A stretch of 64,000 nt of DNA, taken from Vibrio galatheae (GTDB lineage Bacteria; Pseudomonadota; Gammaproteobacteria; Enterobacterales; Vibrionaceae). Positions 39,231 to 47,704 of this stretch are shown in pieces. The stretch lies in assembly GCF_000967545.1 (NCBI RefSeq), contig NZ_JXXV01000006.1:102867-166866 (forward strand), given 5' to 3'. The notes under the pieces are model-generated. The model searched no databases, was not told the origin of the DNA, and saw only the letters and a list, made by a program, of their open reading frames with translations. Within the stretch, counting starts at the first letter, position 1; each line of letters begins with the position of its first letter. The position numbers were made by a program, and so were the translations under genes.

Positions 39231-40775
39231 GTGCGCCTAGAAGTTTTCTGTGAAGACAGACTTGGTCTGACTCGTGAATTGCTCGATATCCTTGCTTCGA
39301 AAAACTTGGATCTTCGAGGTATCGAAATCGATATTTCAGGGATTATTTACTTAAACTGCCCAGATATCGACTTTGATACCTTTAGTGAACTGATGGCAGA
39401 GATACGTCGTATCTCGGGCGTAAAAGATGTTCGTAAGATACAGTTTATGCCGATTGAACGTCACAACAACGAACTTATCTCACTGCTTAACAATCTACCA
39501 GAACCTGTGCTGGCGATTGATCTCAAAGGTCATGTCGATATGGCCAATCACGCCGCGCTATCGTTGTTTGGTTGTGAAGAAAGCGAAATGATCGGTCATC
39601 AAATATCGACACTACTGCCAAGTTTCAATTTTGCCAAATGGGTGGAGGGCAAAATTACTCGTCAACGAGAAGACATCGTCATCAGTGGGCTCGATTACAT
39701 GATGGAAATCATGCCCGTTTACATCTCCGATGAATCCAACGAATCTGTCTTGGCAAGTACGGTGATGATCATTCGCTCTGCGCAAGAGACACCTCTGTTT
39801 GATGATTCCTTACCCTTGCACAATAACCTAGGTTTTGAGCACTTTGTCGGTGTCTCCAATCGACATAAAGCGTTAATCAGTCAGGCGAAAAAACTATCAA
39901 TGCTTGACCAACCGCTGTTGATTCAAGGTGAAACGGGAACCGGAAAAGAGATGTTAGCCCGCGCTTGTCACAATCGCTCACACCGTGCTGCTCATCCGTT
40001 TTTAGTCTTAAGCTGTGCCTCTATGCCGGATGGCGTCGCAGAAACGGAGCTGTTTGGCCATGCACCAGGGTCGTTTAACCACGAGCAAGGTCACAAAGGG
40101 ATATTCGAACAGGCGAACGGCGGTACGGTTTTTCTCGACGAAATTGGTGAAATGAGTCCACATCTGCAAATTAAATTGCTGCGTTTGTTGCAAGATGGCA
40201 CCTTCCGCCGCGTCGGGGAAGAGGATGAAATTCATGTCGATGTCCGTGTGATTGCTTCGACAAGGCACCAATTGGCAGACTTAGCTGAGTCGGGATCATT
40301 TCGTGAAGATCTGTTCTATCGCCTAAACGTGTTGACGTTGCAGATCCCACCGTTAAGAGAACGCTCCAATGACATCGCGCCATTGCTTGAACTGTTTGTC
40401 GCCAAATATGTTAAGCAACTCGGTATTTCTAAACCGGTAATTGATGAGTCTCTGGTTGATCAATTGGTGAGTTATCAATGGCCGGGCAATATGCGCCAAC
40501 TAGAGAACATGGTGCTGCGTGCGTTGACTGAATTGGAGTCTGATACACTGACCGCCGATTTATTCCATCTGCCACAGTTGGAAAGCTCGCATGCCAATAC
40601 GCCAACGATCAATCTGGATGGCTCACTAGATGAGATCATGAAAGAGTATGAATCTCAGGTTCTAGAGCGTCTTTATCAGTCATTCCCTTCAAGCCGTAAA
40701 CTAGCTAAGCGCCTAAACGTCTCCCACACCTCAGTGGCGAACAAACTGCGTGAATATGGTATTAGAAAAAACTAG
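39231..40775 (+). CDS. tyrR: Aromatic amino acid regulator TyrR
   Basis: 514 residues from GTG at 39231, preceded by AGGA; the ACT domain begins at once with MRLEVFCEDRLGLTRELL. After ACT (1-75) come a PAS domain (about 80-190), an AAA+ domain with GETGTGKEMLARAC and FLDEIGEM, and a C-terminal helix-turn-helix (RKLAKRLNVSHTSVANKL). The loop that is GAFTGA in sigma-54 activators reads GSFNHE, as expected for TyrR, which works with sigma-70. It responds to tyrosine, phenylalanine and tryptophan to control aromatic biosynthesis and transport. Confidence 0.96.
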   Translation: MRLEVFCEDRLGLTRELLDILASKNLDLRGIEIDISGIIYLNCPDIDFDTFSELMAEIRRISGVKDVRKIQFMPIERHNNELISLLNNLPEPVLAIDLKGHVDMANHAALSLFGCEESEMIGHQISTLLPSFNFAKWVEGKITRQREDIVISGLDYMMEIMPVYISDESNESVLASTVMIIRSAQETPLFDDSLPLHNNLGFEHFVGVSNRHKALISQAKKLSMLDQPLLIQGETGTGKEMLARACHNRSHRAAHPFLVLSCASMPDGVAETELFGHAPGSFNHEQGHKGIFEQANGGTVFLDEIGEMSPHLQIKLLRLLQDGTFRRVGEEDEIHVDVRVIASTRHQLADLAESGSFREDLFYRLNVLTLQIPPLRERSNDIAPLLELFVAKYVKQLGISKPVIDESLVDQLVSYQWPGNMRQLENMVLRALTELESDTLTADLFHLPQLESSHANTPTINLDGSLDEIMKEYESQVLERLYQSFPSSRKLAKRLNVSHTSVANKLREYGIRKN

Positions 40776-41354
40776 ATGGAAAGAATTACGACACCCACCT
40801 CAGTTTATGAGGTGGACAACGACATCATTGTTCGTACCGCTGAGCCGACTGACGCCCATTTGATTACCGAGTATTTCATTGCCAATCGGCAACATCTACG
40901 CGAATGGGAGCCTAAACGCGAAGACGGTTTTTTTACTCTGTCTGGTTGGACGCAAAAACTCATTAAGCTCAACGAATTACATAAAATGGGACTTGGCTAT
41001 TACTTGTTGGTTATCGATAAAGAAACCAATCAGATGTTGGGTACTATTTCGTTTAGCAACATTTCACGCTTTCCTTTCCATGCTTGCAATGTAGGTTACT
41101 CGCTGGCAGAAAGTGCCCAAGGGAGGGGAGCGATGACGCGTGCATTGAAACTGGCCGTGAACTATATGTTTAAAGTGCAGAACCTTCATCGTGTGATGGC
41201 GAGCTATATGCCGCGTAATCATCGTAGTGAAGCCGTGCTGCAGCGCGTTGGTTTTATTAAAGAAGGGTTTGCCAAAGACTATTTGTTGATTAACGGAAAA
41301 TGGGAAGACCATAATTTGACATCGCTCGTTAACCCCAACTGGAAGGAGGCCTAA
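40776..41354 (+). CDS. rimJ: Ribosomal protein S5 alanine N-acetyltransferase RimJ
   Basis: 192 residues of the GNAT fold; ATG follows the tyrR stop with no gap (TAGATG). RTAEPTDAHLI opens the domain, and NVGYSLAESAQGRGAMTRAL is the acetyl-CoA-binding Q/RxxGxG/A segment. The C-terminal YLLINGKWEDHNLTSL is typical of RimJ, which acetylates the N-terminal alanine of S5. It is co-transcribed with tyrR by position. Confidence 0.9.
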   Translation: MERITTPTSVYEVDNDIIVRTAEPTDAHLITEYFIANRQHLREWEPKREDGFFTLSGWTQKLIKLNELHKMGLGYYLLVIDKETNQMLGTISFSNISRFPFHACNVGYSLAESAQGRGAMTRALKLAVNYMFKVQNLHRVMASYMPRNHRSEAVLQRVGFIKEGFAKDYLLINGKWEDHNLTSLVNPNWKEA

Positions 41355-41355
41355 C

Positions 41356-41943
41356 TTGCAAAGACTTGAGAAACAATTGGCCCTTTTGATGGAGTTGGAC
41401 CAACTTAAATCTGTGTTACGCCGCACGCGGGTAAAAAGCGCCCAGGGCCGTTTAGAAAACAGCGCTGAGCATAGTTGGCACGTGGCGCTCATGGCGATAT
41501 TGATGGAAGAGCATGCTAACCAGCCCGTCGATATAGCACGTGTGGTGAAAATGCTTTTGATCCATGACATTGTGGAAATTGATGCGGGCGACACCTTTGT
41601 TTATGATGTGGCGGCTTCTGCTGAACAAGAGCAGAAAGAGCGGGCTGCGGCCGAGCGTCTTTTTGGCATGTTGCCAATCGAGCAAGGGCAGCAACTTCTG
41701 GAATTGTGGTTAGAATTTGAATCAGCACAGTCTAGCGATGCCAAATTTTCCAAAGCATTAGACCGAATTATTCCCATGTTACGTAACTATCATAATCAAG
41801 GTCAGAGCTGGCTAGAGCATGGAGTTACTCGTCAACAAGCACTGACCGTGAACCAAAAAATCGAGTACGGCTCACAAGCATTGTGGGACAAAGCTAAACA
41901 AATCATCGAAGACGCCACGAAAAATGGTTGGCTGAAAGCGTAA
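41356..41943 (+). CDS. HD-domain hydrolase, YfbR/HDDC2-like
   Basis: 195 residues from a TTG at 41356, placed 6 bases after a strong AAGGAGG. His and Asp of the HD signature are in ENSAEHSWHVALM and LLIHDIVEIDAGD; metal-dependent phosphohydrolases of this family include 5'-deoxynucleotidases. It lies 1 base after rimJ in the same operon. Substrate not visible; a 5'-nucleotidase role is by family only. Confidence 0.85.
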   Translation: MQRLEKQLALLMELDQLKSVLRRTRVKSAQGRLENSAEHSWHVALMAILMEEHANQPVDIARVVKMLLIHDIVEIDAGDTFVYDVAASAEQEQKERAAAERLFGMLPIEQGQQLLELWLEFESAQSSDAKFSKALDRIIPMLRNYHNQGQSWLEHGVTRQQALTVNQKIEYGSQALWDKAKQIIEDATKNGWLKA

Positions 41944-41963
41944 GTGCTTCAAGAGGAAATTTA

Positions 41964-42437
41964 ATGTCATACCTTACTTTGGATGAATACCAAAGAAAAT
42001 GGATTTTCACCCATCAGTCTATGCCAGTACCTGAACAGGATTTAGAAGCGATAAAACCAATGACGCAAGCGCGTGCCTCTCAGTTATGGAAAGAGAACAT
42101 CAGTGCACAAAGCCCTGACGCGGAACGATTAAGTTCGAGTGACTGGCCAATGAAAGAATCAAACTGGCAACAGAGTGTCGACTGGATGGCTGCCTGGGAA
42201 GCCGATGAAGACGCTTTACCGCCAGAGGTCGCCGAATTTATTGATTGGCAAGATGATGTCACCGTTTACTTCTGTTATGAAAAGTACAATGTGATTGAGA
42301 CCAAATGGTCGGTATTTAAAAAGCATTGGAAAAATTTCTTATTTTACGACGATGGACCAATTCTCATTGGCCGCCGTCGAAAAGAGGCCTTGTGGTTTGA
42401 TACCCAAGGAACGGTTAAGTTGGGTTTCAGAAACTAA
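41964..42437 (+). CDS. DUF2947 family protein
   Basis: 157 residues from ATG at 41964 with AGAGGA upstream; the frame is open from 41928 but that start overlaps the HD gene without a binding site. It is Trp-rich (KWIFTHQSMP, SDWPMKESNW, WMAAWEADEDALP) and acidic in the middle. I recognise DUF2947, seen in Vibrio and relatives, of unknown function. It is last in the tyrR-rimJ-HD group and is followed by a terminator. Confidence 0.8.
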   Translation: MSYLTLDEYQRKWIFTHQSMPVPEQDLEAIKPMTQARASQLWKENISAQSPDAERLSSSDWPMKESNWQQSVDWMAAWEADEDALPPEVAEFIDWQDDVTVYFCYEKYNVIETKWSVFKKHWKNFLFYDDGPILIGRRRKEALWFDTQGTVKLGFRN

Positions 42438-42739
42438 TCAGAGCAGCAATTGCTGCTCTTTTTCGTTCTTTAGATCGAGCATTTTCTCGCGGCTTGAGCT
42501 AGTCCAAACTGTTTAGATTGTTAAGGCTATAGCCGCGACTATTTAGGGTGGATAAAAGATCATTTTGATCAAACTAATATCAAGAAAAGTAAAGACTTAA
42601 ACTGTATAAATAATGTGACTTACTCCGCATTTTGTTGTCTATTCTTTGCGGCAATTATGTCATTTGGTATCATTATTTAGACAAGTGCATCTAATGACTC
42701 ATTTTTATACAAATATCACTAGATTCTTAGGGAAAAGCA
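42438..42739. other. Intergenic region before the small unannotated ORF
   Basis: About 300 bases. It has the terminator above and then AT-rich sequence with GATCATTTTGATC near 42560. No frame of this stretch looks coding. It should contain the promoter for the small ORF starting at 42740. Confidence 0.45.
42440..42463 (+). terminator. Terminator after the DUF2947 gene
   Basis: AGAGCAGCA-A-TTGCTGCTCT followed by TTTCG, immediately after the stop codon. Confidence 0.88.
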
Positions 42740-42913
42740 GTGGCCTTGAATATTACTCAATTACGAGAAGATTTTTACGCGCATATTCGTGCCATACAGG
42801 CGTGCGCGCTTCCTCAAACAAAGCCAACTTTATCTCTTTTAACCGACGAAGAGTTGAGAGAGTTAGAAGCTTGTTGGATTGCATTGTCGGTATGGAAAAA
42901 CCAGCAAGACTAG
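42740..42913 (+). CDS. Short GTG-start ORF, 57 residues, likely a small protein
   Basis: The frame GTG GCC TTG AAT ATT ACT runs from 42740 to a TAG at 42911-42913. AGGGA sits about 7 bases before the GTG; an in-frame TAG at 42728 rules out a longer start, and TTG at 42746 is an alternative. The product (NITQLREDFYAHIRAI, then LTDEELRELEACWIALSVW) has regular amphipathic helices and few rare residues. A terminator begins 31 bases after the stop. It is too short and its start too unusual for standard length filters. Function unknown. Confidence 0.6.
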   Translation: MALNITQLREDFYAHIRAIQACALPQTKPTLSLLTDEELRELEACWIALSVWKNQQD

Positions 42914-42943
42914 ATCTGATTTTAATTTTGTCTTGATTGAGTA

Positions 42944-42974
42944 AACCTCACAACGTCTGTTGGTGAGGTTTTTT
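42944..42974 (+). terminator. Terminator after the small ORF
   Basis: AACCTCAC and GTGAGGTT pair around CAACGTCTGTTG (the loop ends can also pair, CAAC/GTTG) and are followed by TTTTATT. Confidence 0.88.
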
Positions 42975-42990
42975 ATTGTCTTGAGGAGAA

Positions 42991-43010
42991 AATGTTATAT
43001 TATAACAAAT
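42991..43010. promoter_or_regulatory. Zur-box-like palindrome upstream of ribA
   Basis: TGTTATA-T-TATAACA is a perfect 7-1-7 inverted repeat at 42993-43007, with flanking GAAAA and AATG. The gamma-proteobacterial Zur consensus, as I recall it, is GAAATGTTATANTATAACATTTC, so the core is exact. It ends 66 bases before the ribA ATG. Confidence 0.65.
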
Positions 43011-43073
43011 GTGATCTAATCATTGAAAAGATAGGTAACAATCCCCATAGTTAACATCAGGCGGAGCATTTGC

Positions 43074-43721
43074 ATGAATGCAGCGACAGAAATAGTAAAG
43101 ACACAGATTCAAGCGAGTAAAAATATGGCGGAAGTAAGAGCCAGAGTTGACTTCAAAGTCGGTGCGAAAAGTAGTATTGATGCCGAACTACTTTCATTTC
43201 GTGGATTGAAGACAGATAAAGAGCATGTAGCCGTCATTTTTAAACAGGCGGATAAAACACAAGCAACCCCCCTTGTCCGTATGCATTCAGAATGTCTCAC
43301 AGGTGATGTGTTCCATTCATCACGCTGTGACTGTGGTGAACAGCTAGAAGAAACGATTAATCGCATGGCTGAAGCGGGTGGGATTATTCTTTATCTACGT
43401 CAAGAAGGTCGTGGGATTGGGCTGTATAACAAAATTGATGCCTACAAATTACAAAGTGAAGGGTTAAACACATACGAAGCTAACAATCACTTAGGTTTTG
43501 GCGATGATCTGCGTGATTTCACAGAAGCCGCTCAGATGCTCCAAGCACTAGGTGCAAACAAAATTCGCCTTGTGACCAACAATCCGAAAAAGATCCGTGA
43601 GCTTAAAGAGCACGGTATTGAGATCGAAGAGGTTGTCAATACGCTTGCTCATGTGAAAGATGGCAACGAAAACTACCTCAAAGCCAAAATCTCGCACGGA
43701 AAGCATAATCTCGATCTCTAA
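43074..43721 (+). CDS. ribA: GTP cyclohydrolase II
   Basis: 215 residues, stand-alone type (no RibB fusion). It opens the GTP ring to start riboflavin synthesis. The zinc-binding [18 protein letters not shown] holds all three cysteines, and [20 protein letters not shown] is the catalytic segment. A GGCGGAG site precedes the ATG. The Zur-like box upstream suggests control by zinc; as GTP cyclohydrolase II is a zinc enzyme, this could keep its level up when zinc is scarce. Monocistronic, not in a rib operon here, so another ribA may exist elsewhere. Confidence 0.95.
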   Translation: MNAATEIVKTQIQASKNMAEVRARVDFKVGAKSSIDAELLSFRGLKTDKEHVAVIFKQADKTQATPLVRMHSECLTGDVFHSSRCDCGEQLEETINRMAEAGGIILYLRQEGRGIGLYNKIDAYKLQSEGLNTYEANNHLGFGDDLRDFTEAAQMLQALGANKIRLVTNNPKKIRELKEHGIEIEEVVNTLAHVKDGNENYLKAKISHGKHNLDL

Positions 43722-43749
43722 GCCTTTGAGATTGCAGCGTTGATAAAAG

Positions 43750-43772
43750 CCTCACTTTTGTGAGGTTTTTTT
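43750..43772 (+). terminator. Terminator after ribA
   Basis: CCTCAC-TTTT-GTGAGG followed by seven T, 29 bases past the stop codon. Confidence 0.9.
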
Positions 43773-43824
43773 GTTTACTGCTTGCAAAAAAATTGTAAGT
43801 TTGTATTATTCGCAATTATTGGTG

Positions 43825-43843
43825 CAAATGATAATAATTAGCA
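43825..43843. promoter_or_regulatory. Fur box upstream of the imelysin operon
   Basis: CAAATGATAATAATTAGCA matches the Fur consensus (GATAATGATAATCATTATC) in the ATGATAATNATT core, 47 bases before the ATG at 43890. Iron-bound Fur would repress the operon. Confidence 0.65.
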
Positions 43844-43889
43844 CTAGCAATAAAGAATGATTATTAAGCTCAACAAGGATGCTTTCTCG

Positions 43890-45152
43890 ATGAATGTAAA
43901 AACTCTATTAGCTCAATCTGTCGCAGCTTCTCTACTTATTGCAAGTAGTTCTGCTTTCGCCGCAAACGTAACTAAAGAACAGGTCGTTGAGCATTATGCT
44001 GATGTCGCTCACGCTGTATTTTCCGACTCGCTCACAACGGCAAAGGCACTTGATCAATCTGTTGCTGCTTTCCTTGCTAACCCAACGGCTGCGAAATTTG
44101 AGCAAGTGAAACAAGTTTGGCTTTCGTCGCGCGTTCCTTATCAACAATCTGAAGTTTTCCGTTTCGGCAACGCTGTCGTTGACGATTGGGAAGGTCAACT
44201 AAACGCATGGCCACTAGATGAAGGACTAATCGATTATGTTGCGTCCGATTACCAATATGAGTTGGGTAATGAAGGCGCAGCCGCAAACATCGTTGCAAAC
44301 AAAGAGCTGACCATTGGCGCATCAAAAGTGGATGTCTCTAAAATTACACCTGAGTTAATCGCGGATCTCAATGAAGTGGGTGGCTCAGAAGCCAACGTCG
44401 CCTCAGGTTACCATGCGATTGAGTTCCTGCTATGGGGGCAAGATCTGAATGGTACTAACGCTGGTGCTGGTCAACGTGCCTACACTGACTTCGTTGTTGG
44501 TGCAGAATGTACTAATAATAACTGTGACCGTCGCGGCGAATACCTTAAAGCAGCAGCTGAGCTGTTGGTTCAAGATCTTGAGTGGATGGAAAAGCAGTGG
44601 TCAGCTGATGTGAAAGGCAACTATCGTGAAGAACTTCTAGCTGATTCAGCAGATAACGGCTTACGTAAGATGTTGTTTGGAATGGGTTCTCTTTCACTTG
44701 GCGAGCTAGCGGGTGAGCGTATGAAAGTGGCACTAGAAGCCAACTCAACGGAAGATGAGCACGACTGTTTCTCAGACAACACGCACAACTCGCATTACTA
44801 CAACGAACAAGGTATTTACAACGTATATACGGGTATCTACAAACGTGAAGATGGCACCCTGTTGTCTGGTCCAAGCATCAATGATCTTGTGGCCCAGAAA
44901 GATAAGCAAGCGTCACAGGAAATCCAAAAGCAGTTTGATGTAACTCGCGCCCAAGTGGGTCAGTTGGTTACTTCAGCAGAGAAGAAAGGTCAACATTTCG
45001 ATCAATTAATCGCAGCAGGCAACACTCAAGGTAACGCCTTGGTTAATGAAACGATCATGTCGCTCGTTGCTCAGACAACTCAGATTGAGCGTGCAGCCAA
45101 GATTGTCGGTATTAGCAGCCTGAATCCAGATACTGCTGACCACGAGTTTTGA
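43890..45152 (+). CDS. irpA: Imelysin family (M75) iron-regulated protein IrpA
   Basis: 420 residues from ATG at 43890 (AAGGA ten bases upstream); the longer start at 43857 would spoil the signal peptide MNVKTLLAQSVAASLLIASSSAFA. The protein is periplasmic. The family GxHxxE motif is in SGYHAIEFLLWG. M75/imelysin proteins are iron-uptake-linked and often Fur-controlled; some were described as insulin-cleaving, but their main role is thought to be in iron acquisition. Cysteine pairs (AECTNNNC) could form disulfides. It is first in a four-gene operon behind a Fur box. Confidence 0.88.
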   Translation: MNVKTLLAQSVAASLLIASSSAFAANVTKEQVVEHYADVAHAVFSDSLTTAKALDQSVAAFLANPTAAKFEQVKQVWLSSRVPYQQSEVFRFGNAVVDDWEGQLNAWPLDEGLIDYVASDYQYELGNEGAAANIVANKELTIGASKVDVSKITPELIADLNEVGGSEANVASGYHAIEFLLWGQDLNGTNAGAGQRAYTDFVVGAECTNNNCDRRGEYLKAAAELLVQDLEWMEKQWSADVKGNYREELLADSADNGLRKMLFGMGSLSLGELAGERMKVALEANSTEDEHDCFSDNTHNSHYYNEQGIYNVYTGIYKREDGTLLSGPSINDLVAQKDKQASQEIQKQFDVTRAQVGQLVTSAEKKGQHFDQLIAAGNTQGNALVNETIMSLVAQTTQIERAAKIVGISSLNPDTADHEF

Positions 45153-45171
45153 TCGCAAGCTTTAGATACTA

Positions 45172-45194
45172 CAAGGGCTCAGTAGAGCCCTTTT
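45172..45194 (+). terminator. Hairpin between irpA and the di-haem gene
   Basis: AAGGGCTC-AGTA-GAGCCCTT followed by TTGCC, 19 bases after the irpA stop and 78 before the next start. As the genes form an operon it probably acts as a partial terminator. Confidence 0.7.
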
Positions 45195-45271
45195 GCCGTT
45201 TTTAATGATAGATATTTGAGAATAATTCCCATTTTTATTTTTCGGGTTATTTATCTATTGAGAGTCCTCGT

Positions 45272-46663
45272 ATGAAGTTGTACACGAAAAGTGTCTTTGC
45301 CAGTCTTCTCATGTTCAGTACTTGCACTGCATTTGGCTATGACGTTACGTCTGGCGGCGATACGTCAGTCAATAAACAAGGTGCAAACGCTTATTCTTTA
45401 CCTGCTGGCAACCTACCAATGTCTAAACGTTTAGATTTCAGTGTAGGTAACAGTTTCTTTCGCAATCCATGGGTACAAGCACCAGCCACCACAGAAGCCC
45501 GAGATGGGCTAGGGCCGCTATTTAACACCAATGGCTGTCAGAACTGCCACATCAAGGATGGGAGAGGTCATCCTCCTGAAGCGAATGATCAACATGCTGT
45601 CTCAATGCTTGTGCGTTTAAGTATTCCTGCTATGACGGCAGAGCAAAAGAAAGCCTACATTAAAGACGGAGTGATCCCTGAACCCACGTATGGTGGACAG
45701 TTGCAAGATTTTGCTCTGGCGAATCAAGTCCCTGAAGGCACAATTAACATCACCTATTCTGATGTGCCCATAACGTTTGCTGATGGTAGCGTTGTGATGT
45801 TACGTAAACCAAACCTGTCAATCACCAACCTTGGTTATGGAGCGATGCACCCAGATACGCAAATGTCTGCCCGTGTTGCGCCACCTATGATTGGCTTGGG
45901 ACTACTGGAAAGTATTCCGGATGAGACACTTTACGCGTGGGCCAAAGAACAAAAACAAAACGATGGCGTGATTTCTGGCAAGGTCAATGTCGTGTGGGAT
46001 GTACTCGCCAACGACTTTGCGGTAGGACGTTTTGGCTGGAAAGCGGGGCAACCTAATCTTATGCAGCAAAATGCCGCCGCCTTTAATGGTGATGTCGGTT
46101 TGACTAGCAACTTATTCCCCAATGAAAACTGCACTTCGAAACAATCGATTTGTGAACAGCTACCCAATGGCGGTTCACCTGAAGTCAGCGACAACATTCT
46201 CGACTTTGTAGAATTTTATTCTCAGCATTTAGCTGTGCCTATCCGTCGCAATGTTGATGATCCACAAGTACAATTGGGGCAAAAGTTATTTGCTAATACA
46301 GGCTGCGAGAGCTGTCACAAAACCACGGTTAAAACCGGTTTGCGTGAAAACTTGCCAGCTTTATCAAACCAGATAATTCACCCGTATACCGATTTGTTGC
46401 TCCATGATATGGGTGCAGGTCTTGCAGACAATCGACCTGAATACCTAGCCAATGGTCAGGAGTGGCGCACACCACCACTGTGGGGGATTGGTTACACTAA
46501 AGAGGTCAATGGTCACACTTACTTCTTACACGATGGGCGTGCTCGTAACCTGATGGAAGCTGTGCTTTGGCATGGAGGAGAGGCAGAGACGGCGAAACAG
46601 AAAGTGTTGCAGTTTAACCACAAAGAAAGAGAGGCGTTAATCGCGTTCTTGAACTCGTTATAG
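45272..46663 (+). CDS. Di-haem oxidoreductase (DUF1111 family)
   Basis: 463 residues with a signal peptide (MKLYTKSVFASLLMFSTCTAFG). Two c-type haem motifs are seen, NGCQNCH (about residue 90) and TGCESCH (about 348). This is the DUF1111 family of periplasmic di-haem proteins related to cytochrome c peroxidases and sometimes called thiol oxidoreductases. In the imelysin operon it may oxidise or reduce iron or a ligand. It is followed at 9 bases by the second imelysin gene. Confidence 0.88.
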   Translation: MKLYTKSVFASLLMFSTCTAFGYDVTSGGDTSVNKQGANAYSLPAGNLPMSKRLDFSVGNSFFRNPWVQAPATTEARDGLGPLFNTNGCQNCHIKDGRGHPPEANDQHAVSMLVRLSIPAMTAEQKKAYIKDGVIPEPTYGGQLQDFALANQVPEGTINITYSDVPITFADGSVVMLRKPNLSITNLGYGAMHPDTQMSARVAPPMIGLGLLESIPDETLYAWAKEQKQNDGVISGKVNVVWDVLANDFAVGRFGWKAGQPNLMQQNAAAFNGDVGLTSNLFPNENCTSKQSICEQLPNGGSPEVSDNILDFVEFYSQHLAVPIRRNVDDPQVQLGQKLFANTGCESCHKTTVKTGLRENLPALSNQIIHPYTDLLLHDMGAGLADNRPEYLANGQEWRTPPLWGIGYTKEVNGHTYFLHDGRARNLMEAVLWHGGEAETAKQKVLQFNHKEREALIAFLNSL

Positions 46664-46672
46664 GATTCAACG

Positions 46673-47704
46673 ATGAAACATAAAAGTATCGCGTTAGGTG
46701 CAGCCATTGCCATGACGATGATCGGTTGTCAAACGACTCAAACTGGTGCCGTAGAGCCTCAAAATACGAGTCACGTTAGCCAAAGTGTCTACGAAGTAGA
46801 GTTTTTATCTGCGCAAGCGTTTAAACATCAATCTACCCAGTTGTCACAGGCAATGTCGGCGTACTGCGCATCGACCACGGAGTTGGAGGCCCTAAAAGGA
46901 CAATGGCATCAAACGATGCTGGCTTGGATGGCTCTACAAGGCCAAGAGCGAGGGCCCGAGCAAGCGTTAGCTCAGAGCTGGAATATTCAGTTTTGGCCCG
47001 ACAAAAAGAACACGACGGGTCGTAAAATGGGCGGTTTGGTGAAGCAAAAACACGCTTTGACCCAGTCTGAAATTGCGATGCAAAGCGTGACGGTACAAGG
47101 TTTGGGAGCGATTGAATGGTTGCTGTTCGACACTACGTCCAACTTAGCACCAAGTTCAACCACTTGTATCACTGCTCAAGCCATCACAGCAAACATAGAA
47201 CTCAATGCGGCAAAAATTGCCGAGGCATGGAGCGAGAACCCTTGGACTGCATTGGATCAAAAACAGTGGCAATCTGAATACATCGCGCTGCTTTCTAATC
47301 AGCTCGAATACAGTATGAAAAAGATGAGTCGTCCACTGGCGGCGTTTGGTAAGCCGCGGCCTTATTTTGCCGAGTCATGGCGCTCTGAAACCTCGATGCA
47401 GAACTTAAAAGCGAATATTGAAGCAATGCAAACGCTCTATTTTGCCAACGGCTTAGGTATTGATGCTGCGCTGCGTGAAAAAGGGAAGGTGGCATTGGCT
47501 GACAGTATTGCTAACCAGTTTGCGATGACCATCGAAACTTGGCCAAACAATGAGAGTTTGTTTGATTTGTTGCAAACCAAGAAGGGCTACCAAAACGTTT
47601 ATGCTCAATACAATAAGCTTGAGCAGCTAAAGTACCTGATTCATGAAGAAGTCGCTATCGAGCTTGGCGTCGTCATAGGGTTTAATGCAACTGATGGTGA
47701 CTGA
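46673..47704 (+). CDS. Imelysin-like lipoprotein lacking the motif His
   Basis: 343 residues. The signal MKHKSIALGAAIAMTMIGC ends in a lipobox (MIGC), so it is a lipoprotein. It is an imelysin-family paralogue of IrpA, but where IrpA has GYHAIE this one has GLGAIE, losing the histidine of GxHxxE. It may form a pair with IrpA, or act as a scaffold. It starts 9 bases after the di-haem gene and overlaps the DUF1513 gene. Confidence 0.82.
   Translation: MKHKSIALGAAIAMTMIGCQTTQTGAVEPQNTSHVSQSVYEVEFLSAQAFKHQSTQLSQAMSAYCASTTELEALKGQWHQTMLAWMALQGQERGPEQALAQSWNIQFWPDKKNTTGRKMGGLVKQKHALTQSEIAMQSVTVQGLGAIEWLLFDTTSNLAPSSTTCITAQAITANIELNAAKIAEAWSENPWTALDQKQWQSEYIALLSNQLEYSMKKMSRPLAAFGKPRPYFAESWRSETSMQNLKANIEAMQTLYFANGLGIDAALREKGKVALADSIANQFAMTIETWPNNESLFDLLQTKKGYQNVYAQYNKLEQLKYLIHEEVAIELGVVIGFNATDGD

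Noticed and set aside
42646..42936. A 96-residue frame overlapping the small GTG-start ORF
   Set aside because: The composition (Arg/Ser/Phe-rich, RRFLRAYSCHTGVRASS) is unlike a protein, while the overlapping GTG frame has regular helices and a binding site.
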